Source: Takakia lepidozioides (lineage: Eukaryota; Streptophyta; Takakiopsida; Takakiales; Takakiaceae). Taken from it: 64,000 nucleotides of DNA. This document shows positions 10,075 to 19,779 of the stretch, one piece after another. Location: positions 63,716,756 to 63,780,755 of the forward strand of contig CM060731.1 in the NCBI GenBank assembly GCA_030704615.1. The letters are read 5' to 3'. The position numbers were made by a program, and so were the translations under genes. The notes under the pieces are model-generated. The model did no database searches. It was not told the origin of the DNA and saw nothing but the letters and a program-made list of their open reading frames with translations. Each line of letters starts with the position of its first letter. Position 1 is the first letter of the stretch.

Positions 10075-12945
10075 TCTAAGAGACAGAGGCGGGGAAAGAC
10101 TGTAGTGGCGGATCCACTGGCTTCACGGAAACCGCATGATAATGTTTCCCAAGCTCTTGTGCAGGAAGGGGCACAGCAGCACAGAGAGCTGCTATTATTG
10201 GAAGCAGGGCCTTCAGAGAGGGAAGAGGAAGTTACTTCAGTATCACAACCATCACAGCTAGATGATCGGCTTGTCACGGAGTTACCACAAGTTGTCCATG
10301 CAGTTCCACCACAAATAATTGATTTGGAGAAAGAAGGGTTAGATATCCCCATTACAGAACAGGTGGTGGCAGAAATTGAGAAGGGGGACCTTCTTTATGA
10401 AAATTCTGGCTTGGTCAGGGAAACAATGATTCCGGAGGTATAGCGGTTGTCCAGGGGAAACCCTGCTATTGTTGTAATACCCACATCTCTGACGGAGGTA
10501 CCACAGGTAGAATGTCAAGACACTGCAGCACCTGTAGCGGATGAGGTGGTTCAGGAGGAAAATCTGGTGGGGCAATGGCCTGAATGGTTCGTGAGGCATC
10601 ACACTGTTGAGGATCAGGGAGAACAGCGGCAAGCTCACCATAATGACCCTCAACATGCCTTGCTTATGAGTTCCATAAGCAGGACACTTAATTTGTTGGG
10701 CACTTATGTCAAATCCCATGTTCCAACTACCCAATTGGCAGCTTTGAGGGAGGAACTCAGGAAGGAGTTTGAGGCTCGACTTGCCACTGAGTGTGCAAAC
10801 AAGGTTGATGAGGAGGTCACTCTCAAGATACAGCACGACTTAGAGAGTACAAAAGCTGCTTTGCAATTGGCCAATGAACAATTGATTGAGGCAGGCCTCG
10901 CGCAAGACCAGTTGCACGAAGCACATAAGCAACATCTATACCAAATGCAGGTGAAGCATGAAAGCAAGTTGCAAGAAGTGAATGCACTACATACGGAGTT
11001 GCAGACAGTGCATGACAATATGGCCATACAATGTGCTACACTAACAACTACGCTTGAGCAAACTACATTAGAAGTTAACAACCAAGCGGAAAGATGTATG
11101 AAGGCACAGGCTGATAATCTCGAGCAGACGAAACTCATTATTGATATGAAGAATACAATCTGTCGCAACGAGAATACTTTCAAGCAATACAGGCAGGTTG
11201 AAGCTGACCAAGAGAGGTACATCCTGGAATTGCAACAAACGCTCATGTCCAATAGAAATGAACTCTCTGTGGCTAACAAGGCTTGGAAGAAAGCCAATAA
11301 TCTGGCCGCTGCATATGCGAGTTTGGTTGAACCTCATGCGAAACGCATGGAGGCTTTACAGCAGCAGATAGATGTGTACAGGCTCACAAAAGAGTAGACT
11401 CTAAGGGGTGCCACAAGCAACTTGGTGGATAACCACCTTATGCAGGTCTGGTTAGCACAAAGGCCGGTGGAGGGCAAAGCACCACGAAAGCTCACCCAAA
11501 GCGAGATGAATGAGCTCAAACTGCAAGTGTAGAACATTGCCACAACTACTGTAGACAATGTCTATAGTAGGATAGCGGAGCTACAAGAGGATGTAGACGG
11601 CCTGCAGACTCAGGTGGAGGACCTGACATCAAATATTGACAAGAGAGTCTTTGTACCTGAGGAGCAGCTGATGGCTTTTTATTTACAAGCCAGAACTTTG
11701 GCTTTTCAGTCTTCTTCGCAGGGGGTGCAGGAGATGCCAGTGGTACAAGAGCCAGTGCCACCAACACCACAACAAGTCACTGTGACAGTAGCTGACCCTG
11801 TTGTTACTACAGCCACACCACAGCCACCACAGCCACCACAGCCTGAGGTATGGGGGGATGCTGCTTTTAACCCACCTAAAACTCATGCTGCACGGGAGTA
11901 CAGTCGGGCTATGATTATGCCCTTCAACCAAATTCCCATTGTGTTGGATTTGGCTTGGAAGGAATTTAGTCCTCCACAGTCGTTGGCACATTACTACCAG
12001 ATCATGCGCATTTGGCTGCCAGTGGCAACCAGGACTAAGGTTCTTCCGAACAATCGACCCATTGAGGATCATCACTTTGCGAGGTACTGACATGAGGCAA
12101 GTACCATGTTGAAGGAATTAATTGCCTTCCAAGTTGTACATGGGTACATTTATACCAAGACCAAAGAGGTAGCAAGTATTGTCATGGGCTGCGGGTTATA
12201 CTATGCTGCTTGTTTTCTGGCACGTTATCACATTGAACAGCAGAAGATGCAATCGCGCTTTCTGAGTTATTCCAGTGGGGATCATTGGGTATTACCTTCA
12301 GTGCCACCTCATATGTACCTCTATGATGCAAAGGTGATGATGCAAAAGGACTCCCAACTTCGTTCATGGTTTCATGCGATCTGGAACAATTTGACAACAC
12401 AGAAATTTGGGCCTAACGATATTTTCTTTAAGGGCCATGAGGCATGGAAAAACTTGCACAATTCACAAGTCATTGGTACACCACTCACCTAGACAGACAA
12501 GGAGTTCAGGGTCTTCACCAATTTTGCAATTCAGCGCTTACAACAAGTTTTACAGTTTAAACTTCCAGACATGGTGGGACCGCATTGTATGCCCCAGAGG
12601 ATTTCACAAAAAGTTCGGCCGTTAAAACACCTAAGAGGCGATGAGGATTCTGATACTACTGATTCTTCAGCGAACTCTTTTGACATGGCAGAGGACTATG
12701 CAATTCAAATGGCAGAGAAGAAGCGACGGGGGTCTCCTATGCCTGAAAGATTATCTTGATATCAGCCAAAGGAGGGACTGACATTTCCAGGTAGTGTTCA
12801 ATCATCTCCGTCAACCAGTGACAGACCTCGGGCTCGCACACAGAGTCCTTCACGAGACTCTAACCATCAGAAGGGTGCTCGCTCAAAAAGGTTTCCAAAT
12901 CCCAAACAGTAAACCGTGAGGACACGGCTTTTTGAGAGGGGAAGA
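10075..12945 (+). pseudogene. 3' additional coding region of the retrotransposon, interrupted by stops
   Basis: Several long frames follow on the plus strand, separated by single stops: 10105-10443 (acidic, Glu-rich), 10447-11397 (316 aa), 11614-12090, 12106-12492 and 12571-12759. The 316-residue frame is a strong coiled-coil candidate: residues about 95-310 are rich in Leu, Gln, Glu and Lys with few Pro, for example LEQTTLEVNNQAERCMKAQA. The last frames carry an aromatic-rich globular segment (MGCGLYYAACFLARYHIEQQ). I recognise no known domain. The position between integrase and the 3' LTR, on the sense strand, is that of the sense additional ORF of Tat/Athila-like elements. Codon usage and lack of frameshifts between stops suggest one formerly continuous protein. 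Confidence 0.55.
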
Positions 12946-12950
12946 GGTAA

Positions 12951-14063
12951 TGTTAGAGGACTGTTTGGGACTTAGACGCTTTTACGGGATCTGTGGGGTA
13001 CCCTTAATTTTTTACACAGACTGAGACCAACAGGAGCCTTAGGGGTGACAGCAACAGGCTTTAAGGGAGGAGATACACAGCCCAACACAGTCCATCACAG
13101 CCCGACAACACAGCCAGTCACAGTCAACACAGCCCGTCACAGTCCAACACAGCCCGTCACAGTCCAACACAGCTAGTCACAGTCCAACACAGCCAGTCAT
13201 AGTCAACACAGCCCATCACAGCCCGACACAGCCCAACACAGTTGCACAACCAGTCACAGCCCGACACAGCCCAACACAGTCGCACAGCCAGTCATAGCCC
13301 GACACAGTCGCATAGCCAGTCACAGCTCGACACAGCCCGACACAGCCCGACACAGCCCAACACAGTCGCACAGCCCGACACAGCCCGACACAGTCGCATA
13401 GTCAGTCACAGCTCGACACAGCCCGACACAGCCCGACACGGCCCAACACAGTCGCACAGCCAGTTACAGCTCGACACAGCCCGACACAGCCCAACACAGT
13501 CCCACAGCCAGTCACAGCCCGTCACAGTTTCACACAGCCAGTCACAGCTTGACACAGCTGTCACGACCATAGGGAACGGATAGCAGGACAGGGAACGACT
13601 GTGGGGAACAACATCTGCGAATGGAACATGTTAGTTCACGGATGACGGTTAGTGAGGGAAACGGTTAGAACAACGGGTAGGAAGATAAAGCCAGGAGCGA
13701 GGACTGGAAAATGATCACTTCTTGGGGATGACTACTTCTGGGGGGGGGGCTTCTGGCATTACTGGGGGGAAATGAAGCGGAGAACGCATCTCTGAGTAGG
13801 AAGAGGGAGAGCACGGAGTAGGAAGAGAACGATCTGTTGAAGCTTGACGAATGCAAGCGGTAGAGTTGTAATGTAGAGCAGATTAGAGACTCCATGGCTT
13901 CAGCCTGATACTTGATAGATATTAATCTGATACATACTTCATACTCACACTGTGTAGAGAGATCTGAGTGAAGCTGTAGAATGAATGGATGAGTTGATGG
14001 AATCCGATAGATTGCTGAAGCAATCTGATACTTAAATACCAACAGTAAGGTAACTAGCTAACA
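12951..14063 (+). repeat. 3' LTR of the Ty3-type element
   Basis: A purine-rich tract (GAGAGGGGAAGAGG, about 12933-12947) immediately precedes TGTTAG at 12951. A matching CTAACA ends at 14063, giving a 6-base terminal inverted repeat and an LTR of 1113 bp. The right boundary is tentative, because recognisable CACTA coding sequence only resumes at about 14204. No second LTR copy exists in the window for comparison. Confidence 0.6.
13067..13560 (+). repeat. CACAGCCCGA minisatellite inside the LTR
   Basis: About 490 bases of 10-15-base units (CACAGCCCGA, CACAGCCCAA, CACAGTCG, CAGCCAGT) occupy the U3-side half of the LTR. The translated frame (13242-13583) is a by-product of the repeat. The units resemble the coding repeat at 8395-8640. 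Confidence 0.85.
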
Positions 14064-14203
14064 TGAATACGGGAAGGAATACAAATAGGAAACACCCCCA
14101 TGATACACTAGCTGTAGGTCATGACTGATTGTTCTGAGCGGGCTGAGTGCTTAGAGATTTCCAACTCTTCTATCTTGGAGTTCCCACTTCGGATAGCGAA
14201 GGG

Positions 14204-15541
14204 ATGGGTGAGTAAAAGCCGCTCGACACTAAGCACCAAAGGGTACCATGCATGCTTGCATTGTGGCGATGATCTTGATGCACATAGCTCCCGCCCTCTT
14301 CACAAGATGGTGTATCCCAACTACCGCAAATTTCTTCCTATGAGCCATCGATGGAGAAGAAGAGAGAAACACTTGTTTGATGGCAAAAAGGAAGTACGCC
14401 CCCCCCCCCCCCTATGACACCGTCCGGCTAGTTTTGGGAGGACCGATGGAAGGAGACCCATGCGGGCACGGACGGTGAAGTGGACGTGCCCGGCATGAAA
14501 CGACTTTCAATCTTCTACGAGTTGCCATATTGGGCGGTACATATTCCACAAAAACACCGTCAATATCCCTATGCATGCATGTGATATTGCACATTTGGTA
14601 TGCGTTGCATTGTCACTTTCACGTAAAAAAATTTGTGTAAGTTTTTGTGGGTGGGGATATATGTAGGACCTGAAGATTCGCCATCTTTTAGATCCCATGC
14701 ATATTGAGAAGAATGTCTGTTCGTCCTTTTTTTGGGTTCTTCATGGCACACCGACAAACTTGTGAGTGGCTGCAAAAAGAGATTCTCTCAGTGTTAGAAA
14801 GGAGCTTGAGGAGCAAGGTCGCATACGTCATCTATGGGCCGAACAAAATGGTGTGGACCCAAAGGGTGTTGTACGGTGGAAGTATAGGCGCGCACCTTGG
14901 CAATGGACAAAGGAGGAATACAAGAAAGTGATAGTGACCATAAGTGCTATCCGAACACCAACTGGTTATGGGTCATCCCTCTGTACGAAGGGACATTGAC
15001 TCCCGAGGTTCGTGAGACAATCTATAGATTGGGAGGCTTGTTCCGGTGGATTTGCTCCAAAGAGTTGGAAGAAGCAGATTTTCCACGCATGAAGAAGGAG
15101 GCGGCAAAGGTAATGTGTATGTTGGAGATGCACCTTCCTCCCTCCTTCTTTGACATCCAAGTGCACTTGGTAGTGCAATTAGTGGAAGAAGCTTCGATTG
15201 CCGGCCCCGTTCTTTCTCGGTGGATGTACTTCCTTGAGCGTTATATGAAGACTTTGAAAGGATTTGTAAGACAAATGGCGCACCCGGAGGGTAGCATGGC
15301 GGAGGGGTATACGTTGCTAGAAGCTATGTTCTATTGCACGGAGTACATGGCAAGGGTGGATGAGGAATCCCCTCGGATGTGGAAGGAAGAGGAGGATGCA
15401 CGAACCAATGACATCGTTTTGCCTAAAAAATCGAAGAGGGTAAAATTGTCGACCTTGGTGATTGAGCAAGCGCATGACTTCATACTGAAGAACACCCCAT
15501 CCATACATGAGTGGGAGGCAAGATACAATAATCTTGTTTAG
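14204..15541 (+). pseudogene. CACTA TNP2 transposase, middle part plus DUF4218-like region, broken
   Basis: TNP2 homology resumes with LSTKGYHACLHCGDD and the block YPNYRKFLPMSHRWRRREKH. It crosses a 12-base C tract at 14401 where the frame is lost, then continues with RLSIFYELPYW. A GT-AG intron (donor near 14536, acceptor TATATGTAG near 14669) joins to LKIRHLLDPMHIEKNVC. More frameshifts separate WAEQNGVDPKGVVRWKYRRA from the DUF4218-like block LPPSFFDIQVHLVVQLVEEA, then RWMYFLERYMKTLKGFVRQM. A TAG at 15539 ends the frame. The order TNP2 then DUF4218 is standard for plant CACTA transposases. The left half lies at 5246-5402, across the retrotransposon. Confidence 0.85.
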
Positions 15542-16555
15542 CAACGAGAGGAGGAGACGCTTGCATGGAGGCGGAACCATCCAAGGCCGGTTACTAGACG
15601 CCCACGACGAGGAGCGGGCCGCCGGAATGTTCATTCACAAAATTTGCCCATGGAATTGCAGCCTCTAAGTTCATTCCAATAGTGGCTTCGGACTTCAGTT
15701 TATGACGCCGTTGCTCAAGGAGAGGTGGTTTCAGATTTGGTGCAAGACATTGCAAGGGACCCATCTCAATTCGCGACCTCATACACGACGGTTTGGATTC
15801 ACGGTCATCATTTCCGCATTCGTGCTCTTGACATGAAGCGCAAAACAACCTTTGATTCTGGCTTGTGTGCCACATATTGGCAAGACTCCGTGTGGGGCAA
15901 GGGAGATACACGACCTGCTATGAGCAAACTTGAGTACATTGGAGATCTTGAGAGCATACTCCAACTTCAGTATACAAGGTACCGGCCTCTTCTCTTCAAG
16001 GGAAGGTGGTTCCAGCCACATCTTGTGGGGCCCTCCGCAACACTAGTGCAAGATGATTGTGGTTTCATGTGCGTCAATGCAGATAGGCTCAACCCTACTC
16101 ATCGTCCCTCCGATGAGCTTTTTTCACGGCCTTCAGACATGGAGCAAGTTTTCTTCTCCGATGACAAAACAAGAGGGGGGAATTGGAAGGTGGTTGTGCA
16201 TGCTCAGCCAAGAGGAAGACGTATCTATTATGGTCTCGGATCTCCATGGGGTGAGGCAATTGCGGTGGACGGAGAGACTGGTCATAATGATGCTGATGAT
16301 GGAGGTTGGGTAGAGGGGGTAGAAGAGGATGATGACGCCCCGGACAATGCATCCGGGACCCTATATAATGAAGCTCTAGAAGATACGGATGTTGGAGAAG
16401 GAGACGAAGACACGGCCATTGACAACGAGGTGGAGGATGATTCGGATGTGTCTTTTGAGAGCCGGGCCATTTATGACGATGACTCCGATGACAAAGAAGA
16501 CTTGCAGCTTGATGAGGATGAAGAGGCCCCGGATGGTGATGTTCAAGTTGACTAA
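15542..16555 (+). pseudogene. DUF4216-like C-terminal part of the CACTA transposase
   Basis: After the stop at 15541 the plus strand continues with a basic stretch (RRPRRGAGRRNVHSQN), then the 276-residue frame 15725-16555. It contains PLLFKGRWFQ and DDCGFMCVNADRL, matching the pattern of DUF4216 (LFKCDWFD ... YGFTLVN), the usual C-terminal companion of TNP2. The tail from about residue 185 on is highly acidic (DDADDGGWVEGVEEDDDAPD), also typical of these proteins. It ends at TAA 16555. The stop between DUF4218 and DUF4216 confirms decay. Confidence 0.8.
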
Positions 16556-16679
16556 ACACAAAATCAAAGCTACATAACAATTCTCGCACCAAACTGGACC
16601 CATCCTTTCGATTGATTGTACATGTACATGTATATTGTACTTTATTTCTATGATTCATCAAATATGGTTGTGGCTGGTA

Positions 16680-17087
16680 GTCTTTCAAGAAAGAAGGCAG
16701 AGGCAATGAATATGTTGGAGCAAGACAGTTAATTAACCGTCTGCCATTAGAGTTCAGCTTGTCCTCACCAAAAGGCCCAATGATATTATCTTGATGGAGA
16801 CCTTTGCCCACCTGGGCATTGAAGTCACCCAATAAAACCACCTGACGTTTGGCAAGGAATGAAGCACAGTCCAGCTTTACATCTTCGAAGGCTTTGTCTG
16901 CGTCAGCACTAAGGGTCCCCTCTGTGGGCATGTAAACACAACCCACAAAGAGGTCCTTCGTACTCACGCCGCCCTTCAGTTTCAGTTTTATCCAGATACT
17001 ATGCTCATACCTCAAACCCTTGTTGGTAATTTCACAATTGTCAAACAAGAAATCACGGACAAAGAGAGAGAGAGAGATTGTACTCAT
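16680..17087 (-). pseudogene. LINE endonuclease (EEP) fragment
   Basis: The minus-strand frame starts near 17087 and reads a strand of an endonuclease/exonuclease/phosphatase fold: KDLFVGCVYMPTEGTL, then the catalytic block VVLLGDFNAQVG and NSNGRRLINCL. GDFNA is diagnostic of the apurinic-type endonuclease of non-LTR retrotransposons, which nicks target DNA. The reading breaks down below about 16735. No reverse transcriptase follows it. Confidence 0.8.
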
Positions 17088-17169
17088 AAGATGTTGTTTG
17101 CCGTAGCCTTGTGGCCATTGACCCCGCGCCCAGTTTGAGCGGGAACAAAAGGAATAGAACCTACCTCTG

Positions 17170-17475
17170 TCAGGGGCTGACGTTGGTAGTAAGACTTACC
17201 TTCATATAAAGAATTAATCTGGCTTTTGGCTCAGCCTCGAGACTTTCAAAGTTGGTAAACAGGGGTACAGGCACAATTCCCTTGATAGAGTTGAAGAGAG
17301 CGTCTCTTTGGTGAGAGAACCCCGGACAATGTATCAGAAAATGAATACTGTCTTCAGATTGCCCACACAACGGGCAATTGCACTCTCCCTTTCCTCTCTA
17401 CTTCTGTTTGCTGTTCAAAGGTAGGCTTCCTGCCCTGAGTTTAAATTTCAGTCTAGTGCCATCGTAGGTCCTCCA
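17170..17475 (-). pseudogene. LINE C-terminal zinc-knuckle (zf-RVT) fragment
   Basis: Reading right to left, TRLKFKLRAGSLPLNSK leads, past a stop, to CPLCGQSEDSIHFLIHCPGF and RDALFNSIKG. The pattern CxxC...HFLxxCP is the zinc-binding tail of LINE ORF2 proteins. It lies upstream of the endonuclease fragment on the same strand, the reverse of the normal order. A near-identical segment occurs at 22555-22640. Confidence 0.8.
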
Positions 17476-18572
17476 AGAGAAAATGCCACATCTCTTCAAT
17501 ATGCCTCCATGCTTGTGAATCTTGTGGCCCGCACACCTTTCCCGGGGGGCTCCGATGCGAGGCGTGCCATCTCATGAGTCTACCCAATTCGGGGCTTCGG
17601 TATTGTGCCCTCAATCGCGGGATAATCGAAAAGTAATGCATTTTCTAGGATGAAATACCCCACGCCCCCCACATGTAATCACCCATTAGCACACATAATA
17701 CAACACCCTTATGCCTTTCCCTTTATGCAGCCTCTCCCTCATTTGGGTGTTAATGGTCAAAACCAAACGTCGCTCCTTCCACTCCTCACTCACTCCTTCC
17801 AAAACCACAATCAGATCTTGCATGAGTACTACTCTCTAATAATCTCCATGCGAGGAGGAATGGTGCTTATACCTTGCGTGGTACTTTTTTCCCTTGGACA
17901 TCATCCCGATATCGGTCTTTCTTGCACTTTGGGCACTTGGTGAGATGCGAATCCTCTCCGTAGTATAGGGTTTTATCACATGGACATGCATGAAAAATCT
18001 TATAGCCCATCCCCACAGAGTCCAAGACTTTGCGCGCCTCTTTCCGCGACCGTGGCATCTTGGGTTTTCAAGTGTGGAGCAAGGATATAGTCTGCAATAG
18101 TTCGCATTATGGCAGACATCCCAACATTACTTATGCCAAATCGAATTTGAAGATTGAGCAAAAGTAAGATTGTTGAAAGTCGACTCACTTTCGCCCCTTC
18201 GTACAAGGGAGTTCTTGCCTCCCTCTCCATGTCATTTGAGGGGGCCATTTCAGGATCATCGATTGGCCGGGTTCTTTCTTCATGGGATGCATCAGCGCCC
18301 ACATGATGCATTAAGAGATCCTCCATGGCTTGCACATCCTCCTGGTTAATTTCATGCTCATTGTTGTTGTCACTCTCACTATCACTGTCATCGTCATCAT
18401 GGTCCGGTACCGTGGGGACGGCGTCTTGCCCACGGCTCCCGCCTGATGTACTTGGGTTGTTTTCGGATGGGGTGCCAAGAGAAAGGGATGGACAACGTCC
18501 TGATACGAACAAATGAACATAGGGACATATATTATAATGTGTCCTTGCAAACATTGCGAGTGTGTTGGACAT
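17476..18572 (-). pseudogene. N-terminal part of a second CACTA TNP2 transposase (minus strand)
   Basis: An acidic N-terminal region (VPDHDDDDSDSESDNNNEHE) is followed by KVSRLSTILLLLNLQIRFGI, the usual start of the TNP2 family. A one-base frame change near 18045 leads to KEARKVLDSVGMGYKIFHAC and the zinc-binding-like block YGEDSHLTKCPKCKKDRYRD. After a donor (CGCAAG/GTATAAGC, about 17869) and an intron, the exon IIPRLRAQYRSPELGRLMRW and GPQDSQAWRHIEEMW follows. LINE sequence begins immediately afterwards at about 17475. It is the 5' half of a TNP2 gene whose 3' half is not on this strand. Confidence 0.8.
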
Positions 18573-18825
18573 ACCTTGTCAGAGGTACGTGTGGAGTATC
18601 ACGTCAATCGAAATTGATTCAAAGGGTGAACCCATCGTTCGATGTTCAAATGATTTTTGATTGCTTTCAATCTTTGCGAGTGTGTTGGACATACCTTGTC
18701 ACATGTTCCTCTCAAGTATGAAGTCAATCAAAATTGATTGAAAGGGTGAACCCATCGTTCGATGTTGAAATGATTTTTGATTGCTTTCAAACATTGCGAG
18801 TGTGTTGGACATACCTTGTCACATG
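18541..18825. repeat. 120-base tandem repeat, 2.3 copies
   Basis: The sequence TTGCGAGTGTGTTGGACATACCTTGTCA recurs with exact 120-base spacing at 18554, 18674 and 18794. The unit also holds AAAGGGTGAACCCATCGTTCGATGTT and TGATTTTTGATTGCTTTCAA. It directly abuts and slightly overlaps the start of the minus-strand CACTA gene, so it may be part of the subterminal region of that element. Confidence 0.9.
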
Positions 18826-19775
18826 AGAGGAGCATACACCATACACTTCATTATAAGTGAAATGCAAACAACAACCTTCAATGTGTGTGTGCATCAAATA
18901 TGTCATTCAATAATTACATGTATGTGCGCAACGTACACGCATGCAAAGTTTCAAACCCAAACAAAATCATTTGCCCCCCCAATGACGCATTCACCCTATC
19001 AACCAATTTTTATTTATTAATGTGAAAGAAAATCCTCTCATGCCATTGCACCCAACAAACGGATGTGGCTCAAGCTTCATTTTTTCCTACATGTGCTTAA
19101 ATATGTGTACAACACCTGTACAGATCCAGCAGGGCAAAAAAAAAAAATTGCCTCCCCAAAGACGCACTCACCCTTGCACCAATTTTGAATTAAATCGAAT
19201 TTAAATGAATTTAAAATAAATGTTTGCATTTAGAAAATATATAATTGCGGTTTTGAGGGGCGTAATGATTTTATTTTTAGCTCTATTTTGTTCTGTGACA
19301 TCAAGCTTTGCACCACTACATCAATGCAAAAAATGGGACAAAAAAAAAATGGAAAAAAAATAAGTGTGTTTCTAGGGTCACTTTTACAGAACTCTCTATG
19401 AAGAGCGCATGAAGTTGAAGATAACTCAACTTTGGAATGCAAATGAGAGAACAAAATCTGGTTATGGGTCCAAATGACTTTTGTTTACTCCCAAATTTTT
19501 CACGCACATTGCATATGCTATCATTAAGCATATGGCTTGAAAATGGAATAAAAAAAAAAATCATCTGCAGGCGAAACACAATTTTCCGTCTCTATGACAC
19601 GTAGTTGCGTTCAACACCATAATGACCCATTGAATCAACTTGGTTCAAGCTCATATTTGGTTCACATGTGCATAAGTATGTTTAGATCACATATGCAAAG
19701 TTGCAACCCACACGAGCAACAAGAAAAAATTAACATCAATCGATTAATCGGATGTATACAAAGTACATCATGAGA
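18826..19775. other. AT-rich stretch without a recognised gene
   Basis: About 950 bases of AT-rich DNA with poly-A and poly-T runs. Open frames are short and show no motif. It is probably 5' flank or subterminal sequence of the neighbouring CACTA element, or the 3' flank of the SET-like gene on the minus strand. Confidence 0.5.
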
Positions 19776-19779
19776 ATAT

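Larger units (their letters stand above)
5403..14063 (+). mobile_element. 5'-truncated Ty3-type LTR retrotransposon nested in a CACTA element
   Basis: The element begins abruptly just upstream of reverse transcriptase; the 5' LTR, primer-binding site, gag and protease are missing. It continues through RT, RNase H, integrase and long 3' additional frames to a purine-rich tract (about 12933-12950) and a 3' LTR that starts TGTTAG and ends CTAACA. The order RT-RNase H-integrase is that of Ty3/Gypsy elements. The RT N-terminal region and the extra 3' coding sequence suggest the Tat/Athila side of the family (inference). It carries several stops and at least one frameshift, so it is not autonomous. 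The right junction with the CACTA gene could lie anywhere from 14063 to about 14204, and no target-site duplication can be checked. Confidence 0.8.

Noticed and set aside
13242-13583. ORF of Ser/Gln/His repeats in the LTR
   Set aside because: It is the CACAGCCCGA minisatellite read in one frame.
16095-16700. C-terminal half of the minus-strand frame 16095-17087
   Set aside because: Only the part above about 16735 is LINE endonuclease; the rest is the antisense of the DUF4216 gene, with a His/Pro-rich translation.
18541-18825. Possible CRISPR-like array
   Set aside because: The repeats are contiguous 120-base units without unique spacers, and the DNA is plant nuclear.
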